A stretch of DNA of 59,955 nucleotides from Komagataeibacter xylinus. Lineage in GTDB: Bacteria > Pseudomonadota > Alphaproteobacteria > Acetobacterales > Acetobacteraceae. The stretch is taken from assembly GCF_004302915.1 (NCBI RefSeq), contig NZ_QQBI01000018.1, forward strand, positions 1 through 59,955, written 5' to 3'. The translations under genes and the position numbers were made by a program. Shown in pieces: positions 18,487 through 27,836 of this stretch; within the stretch, counting starts at the first letter, position 1; each line of letters begins with the position of its first letter. The notes beneath the pieces were generated by a model. The model was not told the DNA's origin. It saw only the letters and a program-made list of their open reading frames with translations, and ran no database searches.

Positions 18487-19712
18487 CCACGGCCCCTTCC
18501 GTGCGCGGCTGGTGCCCCGGCCTGCACACCCCCATGGAGGCCGCCGATGGCTGGCTGGTACGCGTGCGCCCGCCGCTTGGCCGCCTGTCCGCAGCGCAGG
18601 CCCGCATCGTGGCCCAGGCCGCCCGCACGCATGGCAACGGGCTGATTGAACTGACCAGCCGGGGCAACCTGCAACTGCGTGGCCTGACACCGGCCAGCGC
18701 CCGCGCCTTCGCCCGTGACATGGCTGATGCGGGCCTTGCCAGCACGGACGCCGCGACCGAGGCCCGGCGCGCGCTACTGATTTCGCCCCTTGCAGGCATC
18801 GACCCTGAAGCCGCACCCGGTGCCCCGGCCCTCATCCACGCGCTCGATGCCGCACTCGCCGGGGCCAATACCCTGCGCGGCCTGCCCGCCAAGTTCGCGA
18901 TTGCGGTGGAGTGCGGCGGGTATGTGCCCGCCGGCAGCCTGCGGGGCGATATCATGATCCGGGCGGACAGGGATGGCTGGCAGGTCACCTGCGGCACGCG
19001 CGCCCTGCCCTGTGCCGCGCAGGATGTGCCTCCCACCGTGCTGGCCCTTGCCCATGCGCTGGCCGATATGGGCGGCCAACCCCGCCCGCTGCGCAATCCG
19101 GCGCTTGGCGCACAGGCCTTTGCCCGGATCGGGCAACTGGCCGCCACATGCGCCGCAACCACGCCCCCCCACGCGCCAGCCTGCCTTGCCGGGCCGCTAC
19201 CCGGTGGCGCGATGGGGCTGGTCCTGCCGCCCGGCCCCATTGGGGCCGACCTGCTGGCGCATGTGGCGCAATGGGCCGAACAGGCTGGCAATGGCCAGAT
19301 GCGCGTGGCCCCCATGCGCGCCCTTATTGTTGAACACTGCGCCACGGCCCCGCCCCTGCCCGGCCTGATCACCCATGCGGATGACCCGCGCCTGCGCATC
19401 AGCGCATGCATCGGCACGCGCGGCTGTGGCTGCGCCGCGCGTGACGTGATTGCCGATGCGCAGGTTCTGGCCCCCGCCCTGCCGCAGGACGTGCGCCTGC
19501 ATGTATCGGGCTGCCCTAAGGGCTGCGCCCATCCGGAGCCTGCCGACATCACGCTGGTGGCGCAGCCGGAGGGCTATGGCCTGTGCCCGCATGGCCGGGC
19601 GGCTGATACGCCTGTAGACAACGGGCTTTCGCTGGCACAGATACAGCACATCCTGCGGGACTGGCCCCGCAACCTGACCACGCCACGGAACGGGAGAACC
19701 CAACCGGCATGA
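18483..19712 (+). CDS. cobG: Precorrin-3B synthase CobG
   Basis: The O2-dependent monooxygenase that makes precorrin-3B before ring contraction, a marker of the aerobic corrin route. The 409-aa product is of the nitrite/sulfite-reductase fold: an N-terminal ferredoxin-like half with LIELTSRGNLQLRGL and a C-terminal 4Fe-4S cysteine set in CIGTRGCGC and SGCPKGCAHP. The gene is coupled by ATGA overlaps to cobN upstream and cobH downstream. Confidence 0.93.
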   Translation: MTTAPSVRGWCPGLHTPMEAADGWLVRVRPPLGRLSAAQARIVAQAARTHGNGLIELTSRGNLQLRGLTPASARAFARDMADAGLASTDAATEARRALLISPLAGIDPEAAPGAPALIHALDAALAGANTLRGLPAKFAIAVECGGYVPAGSLRGDIMIRADRDGWQVTCGTRALPCAAQDVPPTVLALAHALADMGGQPRPLRNPALGAQAFARIGQLAATCAATTPPHAPACLAGPLPGGAMGLVLPPGPIGADLLAHVAQWAEQAGNGQMRVAPMRALIVEHCATAPPLPGLITHADDPRLRISACIGTRGCGCAARDVIADAQVLAPALPQDVRLHVSGCPKGCAHPEPADITLVAQPEGYGLCPHGRAADTPVDNGLSLAQIQHILRDWPRNLTTPRNGRTQPA

Positions 19713-20350
19713 CCGCGCAAACGGAACCGTACGACTACATTCACGACGGGGCGGCGATCTATGCCCGTTCCTTTGCCATCATCCGTGAAGAAGCCGACCT
19801 GAGCGGCCTGAGTGAGGCCGAAGCCCGCGTGGTGGTGCGCATCATCCACGCCTGCGGCATGGTGGATGTGGCGAAAGCCGTGCGCATGTCGCCCGATTTC
19901 GTGGCCAGCGCGCAGGCGGCGCTGAAGGCAGGCAGGCCCATATTGTGCGATGCCAACATGGTGGCCCACGGCGTGACCCGCGCGCGCCTGCCTGCCGACA
20001 ACCCGGTCATCTGCACCCTGCGCGACCCGCGCACGCCGGAAATTGCGAAACAGATCGGCAATACCCGCTCGGCTGCCGCGATGGACCTGTGGGGCGCGGA
20101 GCTGGCCGGTGCCGTGGTGGCCATTGGCAATGCGCCCACGGCCCTGTTCCACCTGCTGGAGATGATCCGCGCGGGTGCGCCCCGCCCGGCGGCCGTGATC
20201 GGCATGCCGGTGGGCTTTGTGGGTGCTGCCGAATCGAAGGAGGCGCTGGCCGAATTTGGCGACCTGCCCTTCATCATCGTGCGTGGCAGGCTGGGCGGCA
20301 GCGCCATGGCGGCGGCCACCGTCAACGCACTGGCGAGTGACACGGAATGA
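19709..20350 (+). CDS. cobH: Precorrin-8X methylmutase CobH
   Basis: Moves the C11 methyl group to C12, giving hydrogenobyrinic acid. The 213-aa protein matches the CobH/CbiC family in length and motifs: RIIHACGMVDVAK with the active-site His near residue 47, DANMVAHGVTR, and IGMPVGFVGAAESKEAL near the C-terminus. ATGA overlaps on both sides place it in the cobN-G-H-I-J chain. Confidence 0.95.
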   Translation: MTAQTEPYDYIHDGAAIYARSFAIIREEADLSGLSEAEARVVVRIIHACGMVDVAKAVRMSPDFVASAQAALKAGRPILCDANMVAHGVTRARLPADNPVICTLRDPRTPEIAKQIGNTRSAAAMDLWGAELAGAVVAIGNAPTALFHLLEMIRAGAPRPAAVIGMPVGFVGAAESKEALAEFGDLPFIIVRGRLGGSAMAAATVNALASDTE

Positions 20351-21072
20351 GCACGGGCCGCCTGTCCATCCTCGGCATGGGGCCGGGTGACCCCGAACTC
20401 ATGACCATCAAGGCCGCGCGTCTGCTACGCGAAAGCCCGGTGGTGGGCTGGTTCTGCCGCCACGACCGCCCCGGCCATGCCCGCCAGATCGCAGGCGACA
20501 TGATTGCCCCCGACGCCACCACGCTGCGCTTCGCCTACCCCTTCACCACCGAGATTGCGGTCAGCGACCCGGCGTACCTTATGCGCATGGGCCAGTTCTA
20601 TGATGAATGCGCGGCCCGGGTTGCAACACACCTTGAGGCAGGCCAGGACGTGGCGCTTCTGTGCGAGGGTGATCCGTTCCTGTTCGGCTCGGCGATGTAT
20701 GTGTTCGACCGGCTGCATGAGCGTTTCGAGTGCGCCATCGTGCCCGGCATCACCGCCATGAGCGGCTGCTGGTCGGCAGCCCGGCGGCCCATGGTGCATG
20801 GTGATGACGTGCTGTGCGTCATCCCCGGCACGCTGGATGAGGCAGCGCTGGTGGCGTGGCTGGAAAAGGCCGATGCCGCCGTCATCATGAAGCTGGGCCG
20901 CAACCTTGAAAAAGTGCGCACTGCCTTGCGCCGCACCGGGCGCGAAGGGCGCGCGATCTATGTGGAACGCGCCAGCCAGCCCGCCCAGCGCTGCCTGAAA
21001 CTGACCGACATGACCGGCCCTGCCCCCTATTTCTCCATCATCCTCGTGCCAGGGCGGGAGGATGCGCGATGA
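20347..21072 (+). CDS. cobI: Precorrin-2 C20-methyltransferase CobI
   Basis: SAM-dependent methyltransferase converting precorrin-2 to precorrin-3A. The 241-aa tetrapyrrole methylase has the N-terminal LSILGMGPGDPELMTIKA, VALLCEGDPFLFGSAMY and VPGITAMSGCWSA blocks expected of CobI/CbiL. The start overlaps the cobH stop and the stop overlaps the cobJ start. Confidence 0.95.
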   Translation: MSTGRLSILGMGPGDPELMTIKAARLLRESPVVGWFCRHDRPGHARQIAGDMIAPDATTLRFAYPFTTEIAVSDPAYLMRMGQFYDECAARVATHLEAGQDVALLCEGDPFLFGSAMYVFDRLHERFECAIVPGITAMSGCWSAARRPMVHGDDVLCVIPGTLDEAALVAWLEKADAAVIMKLGRNLEKVRTALRRTGREGRAIYVERASQPAQRCLKLTDMTGPAPYFSIILVPGREDAR

Positions 21073-21830
21073 ATGGCCGCATCTTTGTCGTGGGCCTTGG
21101 CCCCGGTGCCCCGGCCCAGCGCACGCCCCAGGCCGATGAGGCACTGGCGCAGGCCACCGACCTGATCGGCTACGCGCCCTATGTGGCCCGCGTGCAGGCA
21201 GGCCCCGACGTGGTGCGCCATGCCAGCGACAACCGCGTGGAGCTTGAACGCGCGCAGCATGCCATTGAACTTGCGCTGGCAGGGCGCACGGTCGCGGTCG
21301 TGTCGGGTGGTGATGCGGGCGTGTTCGGCATGGCGAGTGCGGTGTTCGAGGCGATTGACCACGGCCCCGCCGCATGGCGCGGGGTGGAGGTGAGGGTCAT
21401 TCCCGGTGTCTCGGCCGTGCTGGCCGCAGCCGCGCGGCTGGGCGCGCCGCTGGGCGGGGATTTCTGCGTCATTTCACTGTCTGACAACCTCAAGCCGCAG
21501 GCGGTGGTGCATAAGAGGCTGGCGGCAGCGGCGGAAGCCGGGCTGGTGATGGCGCTGTACAATCCGCGCTCGAAAGCCCGCCCGCACCAGCTGGGCGAGG
21601 CGTTCGACCTGCTGCGCACCATCCTGCCGGGCGATGTGCCGGTCGCCTTTGCCCGCGCCATTGGTCGCCCCGATGAGCGCGTGATCCTGACCGATATCGC
21701 CCATGCCGATCCCGGGCAGGTGGATATGAGCACGCTGGTGCTGATCGGTTGCCCGCTGACCCACGTCATTGAGCGGGCCGATGGGGAAAAATGGCTCTAC
21801 ACCGCGCGGCGGGTGGATAAGGCAGAATAA
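21069..21830 (+). CDS. cobJ: Precorrin-3B C17-methyltransferase CobJ
   Basis: Methylates C17 and drives ring contraction of precorrin-3B to precorrin-4. The 253-aa product begins IFVVGLGPGAPAQRTPQA, has VAVVSGGDAGVFGMAS and VIPGVSAVLAAAARLGAPLGGDF, and ends with the CobJ-type STLVLIGCP near 223. It is the last gene of the riboswitch-headed chain; a double-hairpin repeat starts at its stop codon. Confidence 0.95.
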   Translation: MNGRIFVVGLGPGAPAQRTPQADEALAQATDLIGYAPYVARVQAGPDVVRHASDNRVELERAQHAIELALAGRTVAVVSGGDAGVFGMASAVFEAIDHGPAAWRGVEVRVIPGVSAVLAAAARLGAPLGGDFCVISLSDNLKPQAVVHKRLAAAAEAGLVMALYNPRSKARPHQLGEAFDLLRTILPGDVPVAFARAIGRPDERVILTDIAHADPGQVDMSTLVLIGCPLTHVIERADGEKWLYTARRVDKAE

Positions 21831-21910
21831 AAGTTTCTGGGTGCCGCCTTTTTTCAAAAAGGCGGCGTCTTTTCGAAGCTTTTTGAAAAAAGCTTCACCA
21901 AAAACTTCTT
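21829..21910. repeat. Double-hairpin intergenic repeat
   Basis: One of the cleanest copies: AAAAGTTTCTGGGTGCCGCC-TTTTTTCAAAAA-GGCGGC followed by GAAGCTTTTT-GAAAAAAGCTTC and ACCAAAAACTTC. It lies between convergent cobJ and cobK, overlapping the last bases of the cobJ stop. Confidence 0.9.
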
Positions 21911-21947
21911 ATTGATTCTAGGGTTTTTCGTGAGCAGGTTTCCCACA

Positions 21948-22691
21948 TCATTCCGACAGGCTTTCCAACCACATCATGGCAGCCGTGGCATCCGCCACGG
22001 TCTTGGCCTGGGCCACGGGCGGGCGCTCGACCATGATCACGCCAAGGCCCAGCCTGCGGGCCGCCGCGAGCTTGGCCTGTGTTGCCGTGCCGCCGGAATT
22101 CTTGGTCACGATCACATCAATACGTTCCCGGCGCAAAAGCGCTTCCTCGCCCGCTTCATCAAACGGGCCACGGGCCAGCAGCAGCCGCGTGCCCGCGGGC
22201 AGCAGGGTTGGGTCAGGCGCATCCACGCAGCGCAGCAGCCAGTCATGCGGCCCTGCGTGGTGGAAGGGCAGCAGGTCCTTGCGTCCCACGGTCAGCAGCA
22301 CGCGGCGGGGTGTGCTGCCCAGCGCGTCCGCTGCGGCCTGCATGTCGCGCACGCGGGTCCAGCGATCGCCCGCAACAGGCGTCCAGCCGGGGCGTTGCAC
22401 GCGCAGCAGCTTCACATGGGCCTGCGCACAGGCGGCGACGGCATGATTGCTCATCTGCACGGCAAAGGGATGGGTGGCGTCGATTACAGCCTCGACATGA
22501 TGGGCCACAAGCCACGCATGCAGGCCATCCACGCCGCCAAAGCCGCCAATGCGCACATCGAGCCTGGGCAGGACCGGCGCACGGGTGGCCCCTGCCAGCG
22601 AGACGGTGACCTTAAAGCGGTCAACGCACTGCTCAAGTGCTGCGTAAAGCTGGCGGGCCTCCGTCGTGCCGCCCAGAACCAGAACCCGCAT
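21948..22691 (-). CDS. cobK: Precorrin-6A reductase CobK
   Basis: NADPH-dependent reduction of precorrin-6A to dihydro-precorrin-6 (precorrin-6B). The 247-aa protein opens MRVLVLGGTTEARQLY, and has DATHPFAVQMSNHAV, VLLTVGRKDL and a C-terminal VTKNSGGTATQAKLAAA block, all CobK/CbiJ features. AGGAAGG precedes the ATG. It is inverted within the cluster, with only 32 bp between its start and the divergent cobL start. Confidence 0.95.
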   Translation of the reverse strand: MRVLVLGGTTEARQLYAALEQCVDRFKVTVSLAGATRAPVLPRLDVRIGGFGGVDGLHAWLVAHHVEAVIDATHPFAVQMSNHAVAACAQAHVKLLRVQRPGWTPVAGDRWTRVRDMQAAADALGSTPRRVLLTVGRKDLLPFHHAGPHDWLLRCVDAPDPTLLPAGTRLLLARGPFDEAGEEALLRRERIDVIVTKNSGGTATQAKLAAARRLGLGVIMVERPPVAQAKTVADATAAMMWLESLSE

Positions 22692-22723
22692 CTTTTCCTT
22701 CCTGCTGTTTGCAAGGCCACGCC

Positions 22724-23962
22724 ATGAGCACGCCGTGGCTGCATGTTATCGGCATTGGGGAGGACGGTGTCGAGGGGTTGCCCGCCGCCACCCGTGCCCT
22801 GATCGCAGGCGCGGAACTGGTGGTGGGGGGCGCGCGCCACCTTGCCCTTGCAGGCCCCCTGATAACGGGCCAGACGCTGGCCTGGCCGCACCCGCTGGCC
22901 GATGGCATTGGCGAGGTGCTGCGCTGGCGGGGCAGGCGCGTATGCGTGCTGGCCTCGGGCGATCCGTTCCTGTTCGGCATTGGCACCACATTGCGCCGCC
23001 ATGTGCCCCTGGCCGAGATGATGGGCCTGCCCGCGCCATCATGCGTGGCGCTGGCGTGCAACCTGCTGGGCTGGGCGGAGCAGGATGTGAGCGTGCTCTC
23101 GCTATGTGGCCGCCCGATGGAGGCCGTGGCCCCGGCACTTCAGCCCGGTGGCAGGCTGGTCGTGCTCTCGGCGGATGAGCACACGCCCCACGCCTTTGCC
23201 CACTGGCTTGACGCGCGTGGCTTCGGGGCTTCCGTGCTGCATGTGCTGGGCGCGCTGGGCGGCCCGGGGCAGAGCCACCACACCGCCACGGTAGCCGAGG
23301 CCGCGCGGGGCGAAGGGCCACGGCCACCCCGGCTGAACCTGATGGCACTGGAAGTGGTGGCCGGCCGGGATGCGCAGGTCATTCCGCTGGCCTGCGGCCT
23401 GCCTGACGGGATGTTCGCCCATGACGGGCAGATCACCAAGCGCGAGATCCGGGCGGTCACGCTGTCGGCCCTTGCGCCACGACGGGGCGAGATGCTGTGG
23501 GATATTGGTGGCGGCTCAGGCTCGATCAGCATCGAATGGATGCTGCGCCACCCCGCCAACCGCGCCATCGCCATTGAAAAATCGCCCGAACGCGGCGCGC
23601 GGATCGCCCATAACGCGCTCAACCTTGGCGTGCCCGGCCTGCGCGTGATGGCGGGCGAGGCCCCCGCCATCCTGCCCCGCATGCGGGCCGAGGGACTGGC
23701 TGCGCCCGATGCCATTTTCATCGGCGGCGGCATCAGCAACCCCGGCATGCTCGAGGCCGCATGGGACGTATTGCGCCCCGGCGGGCGGCTGGTGGCCAAT
23801 GCCGTAACGCTGGAAAGCGAGGCTGCGGTGATGGCCGCCCATGCCCGCTGGGGCGGCACGCTGACCCGGCTGCATGTGGAGCGGCTGGAGCCGATCGGGC
23901 GCTTTCACGGCTTTCGCCCCGGCATGACCGTGACCAGCTACACCGTGAGCAAACCCGCATGA
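22724..23962 (+). CDS. cobL: Precorrin-6Y C5,15-methyltransferase (decarboxylating) CobL
   Basis: A bifunctional enzyme that methylates C5 and C15 and decarboxylates the C12 side chain. The 412-aa product is a fusion of a CbiE-like tetrapyrrole methylase (residues about 1-205, VIGIGEDGVEGL at the start, LASGDPFLFGIG in the middle) and a CbiT-like SAM methyltransferase (about 215-412, MLWDIGGGSGSISIEW). Between them lies FAHDGQITKREIRAV, the usual linker. The ATG at 22724 follows CAAGG. The stop overlaps the cobE start. Confidence 0.95.
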   Translation: MSTPWLHVIGIGEDGVEGLPAATRALIAGAELVVGGARHLALAGPLITGQTLAWPHPLADGIGEVLRWRGRRVCVLASGDPFLFGIGTTLRRHVPLAEMMGLPAPSCVALACNLLGWAEQDVSVLSLCGRPMEAVAPALQPGGRLVVLSADEHTPHAFAHWLDARGFGASVLHVLGALGGPGQSHHTATVAEAARGEGPRPPRLNLMALEVVAGRDAQVIPLACGLPDGMFAHDGQITKREIRAVTLSALAPRRGEMLWDIGGGSGSISIEWMLRHPANRAIAIEKSPERGARIAHNALNLGVPGLRVMAGEAPAILPRMRAEGLAAPDAIFIGGGISNPGMLEAAWDVLRPGGRLVANAVTLESEAAVMAAHARWGGTLTRLHVERLEPIGRFHGFRPGMTVTSYTVSKPA

Positions 23963-24333
23963 TCGTGGCTGGTCTGGGCCTGCGCAGCCTGTGCGATGCG
24001 CAGGCACTCATTGCCCTTGTGCTGGCCGCGCAGGAGCGCTGCGGCAGGCGCGCGGAGCTTGTGGCCGTGCCCGCCTTCCGCTACCGCGAGGCAGGCGTGC
24101 AGGATGCCGCCCGCCAGCTGGGGCTGCACTTGCGGGCCGTCACGCCAGATGAACTGCTGGCCGTCCAGCCGCGCTGCGTCACCCATTCCGCCCGGGCGCA
24201 GGCAGCCCTGGGCGTGGCCTCGGTGGCAGAAGGCTGCGCGCTGGCGGCGGCAGGACCGCACGCAAGGCTGATCGTGCCGCGCCTGACCGGCAGCGGTGCA
24301 ACATGTGCCATGGCACAGGGAGAGGATGCATGA
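23959..24333 (+). CDS. cobE: CobE / CbiG C-terminal-domain protein
   Basis: A small protein of the CobE family, equal to the C-terminal domain of CbiG. The 124-aa product starts [20 protein letters not shown], has [16 protein letters not shown] and ends with [10 protein letters not shown]. It usually accompanies aerobic B12 clusters, but its exact step is less certain than its neighbours'. ATGA overlaps join it to cobL and cobM, making a second coupled chain cobL-cobE-cobM. Confidence 0.88.
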   Translation: MIVAGLGLRSLCDAQALIALVLAAQERCGRRAELVAVPAFRYREAGVQDAARQLGLHLRAVTPDELLAVQPRCVTHSARAQAALGVASVAEGCALAAAGPHARLIVPRLTGSGATCAMAQGEDA

Positions 24334-25082
24334 CCGTACACTTTATTGGCGCAGGCCCCGGTGCCGCCGACCTGCTGACCCTGCGCGGGCGCGACCTGCT
24401 GGCAAAATGCCCGGTGTGCCTGTACGCAGGCTCGATCGTGCCGACCGAGATGCTCGAACACTGCCCGCCCGGTGCCCGGCTGGTTGATACCGCCCCCCTC
24501 ACGCTCGACCTGATCGAGCAGGAATACATTCGTGCCCATGCGGCAGGACAGGATGTGGCGCGGCTGCATTCGGGCGACCTTTCGGTGTACAGCGCCGTGG
24601 CCGAGCAGATCCGCAGGCTCGACCGCAACAATATTCCATGGACCATGACCCCCGGCGTGCCCGCCTTTGCCGCCGCCGCCTCCGTGCTGGGGCGCGAACT
24701 GACCGTGCCGGAAGTGGCACAAAGCGTGGTGCTGACGCGCGTGAGCGGCCGGGCCTCGGCCATGCCGGAGCGCGAGAAGCTGGCCGCCTTTGGGGCTACG
24801 GGGGCAACACTGGCCATCCACCTGGCCATTCATGTGCTCGACCAGATCGTGGCCGACCTGACCCCGTTTTATGGCGCGGACTGCCCCGTGGCCATCGTGG
24901 CGCGCGCCACATGGCCCGACCAGCTCGTGCTGCGCGGCACGCTGGGCGACATCTGTGCAAAACTGGCCGAAAACCCCATCGAGCGCACCGCTCTGGTGCT
25001 GGTGGGCCGGGCGCTGGGCACGCATGACTTCCGTGAAAGCGCGCTATATAACGCCGATTACCACCGCCGCTTCCGCTCCTGA
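24330..25082 (+). CDS. cobM: Precorrin-4 C11-methyltransferase CobM
   Basis: Adds the C11 methyl group to precorrin-4. The 250-aa tetrapyrrole methylase has [20 protein letters not shown] at the N-terminus, [18 protein letters not shown], and [22 protein letters not shown], typical of CobM/CbiF. Its ATG overlaps the cobE stop. It is the last gene of this block and is followed by a partial repeat and the stop of a convergent receptor gene. Confidence 0.95.
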   Translation: MTVHFIGAGPGAADLLTLRGRDLLAKCPVCLYAGSIVPTEMLEHCPPGARLVDTAPLTLDLIEQEYIRAHAAGQDVARLHSGDLSVYSAVAEQIRRLDRNNIPWTMTPGVPAFAAAASVLGRELTVPEVAQSVVLTRVSGRASAMPEREKLAAFGATGATLAIHLAIHVLDQIVADLTPFYGADCPVAIVARATWPDQLVLRGTLGDICAKLAENPIERTALVLVGRALGTHDFRESALYNADYHRRFRS

Positions 25083-25154
25083 AACGTGCCGGGAGCATTT
25101 GAGGAATAGGGAAAACCTTAAAGACTTCTTGAAAACAACTCGTCGATAAAAAAC

Positions 25155-25200
25155 AAAAGTTTTGGGGTGCCGCCTTTTTTCAAAAAGGCGGCATCCTTGC
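25155..25200. repeat. Partial double-hairpin repeat (first hairpin only)
   Basis: Has AAAAGTTTTGGGGTGCCGCC-TTTTTTCAAAAA-GGCGGC and then loses the GAAGCTT hairpin. It lies between convergent cobM and the TonB-dependent receptor gene and may still terminate both. Confidence 0.75.
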
Positions 25201-25235
25201 GGCCCGACAATGGCAGGCAGGTGCGCCTGCGCCCG

Positions 25236-27722
25236 TCAGAATGAGGTCGAGACCGTGCCGATCATGGAGAAATTCGCCATCGGGTAATAAAGCGGCGATC
25301 CACCGCCCGCGATGCGGTTTCCATTCAGGCCATAGGTCGGATGCGCATTGGTGGAAAAGCTGTAGACGCCAGCCGCCTTGTACGTGCCCGTAAGGTTGGT
25401 GAAGTTCAGCTGGAAGGTCGGGGACTGCGCGCGCCAGATCTTGGGGAAATGATAGCCCAGCGACAGCGTATCCGTATAATAGTGGTTCATGTATTCATCG
25501 TTCATGAAGGTCGAATACTGCCTGCCGGTATAATGCACGCTGACATTCATGAAGAACGGCCCTTCATTATAGGTCGTCCCGAGGCTGAACATGACCTTTG
25601 GCGTCATCACAGGGGTATTGCCCTTGGTGCGCAGGTAGTCCATCTGGCCATTTTCCGCGGCGGCGGGCAGGTTGTTGTCCATGGTCGCATGCAGGTATTC
25701 AAACGATACATAAGGCCGGAACCGGTGCAGCAGCGGGCGCGTGGACAGCATCAGGTCAACGCCGCGAATGGTCTCGCCACCGGCATTGACGGTTTCACTG
25801 ACGGCATCATTGTTTGATGTATAGGTGTTCAGGGTCAGCAGGCGGTTGGTGATATTGAAGTTGTACACGCTCACATCCGCGATCAGGGATTTGCCTGAAT
25901 AGCGGTACCCGAGTTCTTCCTTGATGGAATACTGCGGCTTCACGTTCGCGCCAGACGTGGTCATGGCGCCTGTTGTCAGGCTGTAGCGCGTCACCAGCCC
26001 TTCGGGGGAAGGCGCGCGGAAATCGCCTTCCGCATTGATATAGACCTGGTGGCGCCGCGAGATGTTCCACGACCATGAAAAACGCGGCATGGGCGAGACA
26101 AAATGGCTCGTCATCCTGCTGTTTGCGCCCGGCAGGTTGCTCTGCCCGGTCAGTTCCTCGGTAAAGATCTTGAAGCCCGCGGTCACGGACATCTTGTGGT
26201 TGAGGAAATACTGCGTGTCTTCCACAAAGCCGGTATGCGAACGATAGGTGCCCACGTAATTCGTGGCGTAATAGATCGAACCATTCGCCAGGCGGTAATA
26301 GGAGGCGACATCGTTATCCGCGTACTGCCCCTCATTCGTCTGGTTCATGCGCTGGACGGGGGTCCTGAGCGAATAGGCGCTCTGCTCGTACCAGTAGCCC
26401 GCCTGCCCCTCGTTGTTCCTCAGGTGCCAGTGCAGGCTGCTCACCACCCCGCCCTGCTGGTTGAGGGAGATGGCCGGCTCGGACACGTCCTGATAGGCGG
26501 ACGTGACCTTGCCATTGCCGTCAAGATCGACCGCAACACTCTCCGAGCCAGAATAGGTATGGCCTTCGCGCAGGCGGGCGGCCGTGTTTTCCGTAAAGGC
26601 GGAACGCTCGTAATACGGCACGATGCTGAGCGAGAGCTGATGGGTCAGCCCGACCTTGACCGGCAGCGAGGCATAGAAGGTGTCCTTGTCATTGGCATGG
26701 ACGCCATAATAGCTCGAGGGTGAAGTCGGGATGGGGCCGGCATCGTAGTTGAGCGGGATGCTTGGCTTGCCTCCGTCCATGTCCGCCTTCAGGTTCGCCA
26801 TGGTGGGATAGCGGTTCTGAAAGTTATGGGAATGGTTATAGCCAAGGAAGAAGTCGATGGAGGTGTTTTCCCCGAACTTCTTCTGCAGCCGGTAGTCAAG
26901 ATGCTTGCGGTCGCTGATGCCCGAGCCGCGCCACGGCTCCGCACGGGTATGGGAAAGCGAGATGTAGCTGGTCACGCCGGAATGCCCGATCTCGCCCGAA
27001 TCAACGCGCAGGAACTCGCGTGAGGTATCAAACGACCCGTAGCTGCCCGAAATCATGCCGCCGAACTTCTGCGATGGCGCGCGCGTGGTCACCTCGAGCG
27101 AACCGGCGGCAGCCGAGTTGAGCGGGGCGCCAACGGACGTCGAGCCGGGCGCCATCGATTCGGCGGCGATATTGTTGCTGTCCACGTAGTTCTGGATGAA
27201 GCCGGTGGCCGAGGAGGTCGAGCCATTGGCAATCGGCATGCCGTTGACGAGCACGCCGATGTCATTGTCGTTCAGGCCACGGCTGCTGATCGCTCCCCCA
27301 TCGATGCCACTGGGATCGGAAGAGGATACGTTGACGCTGGGCAGGTTGCGGATCAGGTCGAGCGGCGCGCTTGTCGGGCTCTGCATCGCGATATAGTCCT
27401 GCGTTACCGTCTGGACCGCGTGCGCTGCCGTTTCCCTGCGCATCATGCCGCCACCGGGCGCGTTATTGCGCCGGGCGATGACATCGATGCTCTCGGGCCG
27501 GCCCGTAGCCGCCGTGGCGCCAGACGGCGCGGGTGCCGCCTTCTTCGCCACGCCGGCGGACGATGGAGGCATGGCCGTGGCCACCTGCCGCGCGCAGGCG
27601 GTATCCACAATGCCCAACCCGCCAAGGACCGTTGCCATGACCAGGCAGTTCTTTCCGCTCCACTGGGCGCGCCCCGACACGGGCCGGGTGGCATTCACAG
27701 GGAAGAACACATGAAACGACAT
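25236..27722 (-). CDS. TonB-dependent outer-membrane receptor
   Basis: An 828-aa ligand-gated outer-membrane transporter. It has an N-terminal leader with a hydrophobic stretch near residues 25-45 ending in ACARQ, a plug domain (about 75-215) with IDVIARR, LIRNLPSVNVSSSDPSGIDG and ISSRGLNDNDIGVLVNGMP, and then a beta-barrel rich in aromatic/polar repeats ending in the C-terminal Phe expected of barrel proteins. The ATG at 27722 follows AGGAT. No riboswitch or obvious Fur box is seen in the ~110-bp gap upstream. It follows an MHS permease and a LysR gene on the same strand, so the three may share a transport job. Substrate unknown; proximity to corrin genes alone does not make it BtuB. Confidence 0.9.
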   Translation of the reverse strand: MSFHVFFPVNATRPVSGRAQWSGKNCLVMATVLGGLGIVDTACARQVATAMPPSSAGVAKKAAPAPSGATAATGRPESIDVIARRNNAPGGGMMRRETAAHAVQTVTQDYIAMQSPTSAPLDLIRNLPSVNVSSSDPSGIDGGAISSRGLNDNDIGVLVNGMPIANGSTSSATGFIQNYVDSNNIAAESMAPGSTSVGAPLNSAAAGSLEVTTRAPSQKFGGMISGSYGSFDTSREFLRVDSGEIGHSGVTSYISLSHTRAEPWRGSGISDRKHLDYRLQKKFGENTSIDFFLGYNHSHNFQNRYPTMANLKADMDGGKPSIPLNYDAGPIPTSPSSYYGVHANDKDTFYASLPVKVGLTHQLSLSIVPYYERSAFTENTAARLREGHTYSGSESVAVDLDGNGKVTSAYQDVSEPAISLNQQGGVVSSLHWHLRNNEGQAGYWYEQSAYSLRTPVQRMNQTNEGQYADNDVASYYRLANGSIYYATNYVGTYRSHTGFVEDTQYFLNHKMSVTAGFKIFTEELTGQSNLPGANSRMTSHFVSPMPRFSWSWNISRRHQVYINAEGDFRAPSPEGLVTRYSLTTGAMTTSGANVKPQYSIKEELGYRYSGKSLIADVSVYNFNITNRLLTLNTYTSNNDAVSETVNAGGETIRGVDLMLSTRPLLHRFRPYVSFEYLHATMDNNLPAAAENGQMDYLRTKGNTPVMTPKVMFSLGTTYNEGPFFMNVSVHYTGRQYSTFMNDEYMNHYYTDTLSLGYHFPKIWRAQSPTFQLNFTNLTGTYKAAGVYSFSTNAHPTYGLNGNRIAGGGSPLYYPMANFSMIGTVSTSF

Positions 27723-27836
27723 GGGCAACGTTATCCTAGCAGGGCATCAACATTGCAGTATCGTTTCAAATACAGGCACGATGATAAAGAACACCTGAAT
27801 GGGGAAATTATCAACCTGTCGTTGATAGTCCCGCCC

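Noticed and set aside
25236-27722. Calling the receptor BtuB (vitamin B12)
   Set aside because: No cobalamin riboswitch lies upstream on its strand, and it travels with an MHS permease and LysR gene rather than btuCDF.
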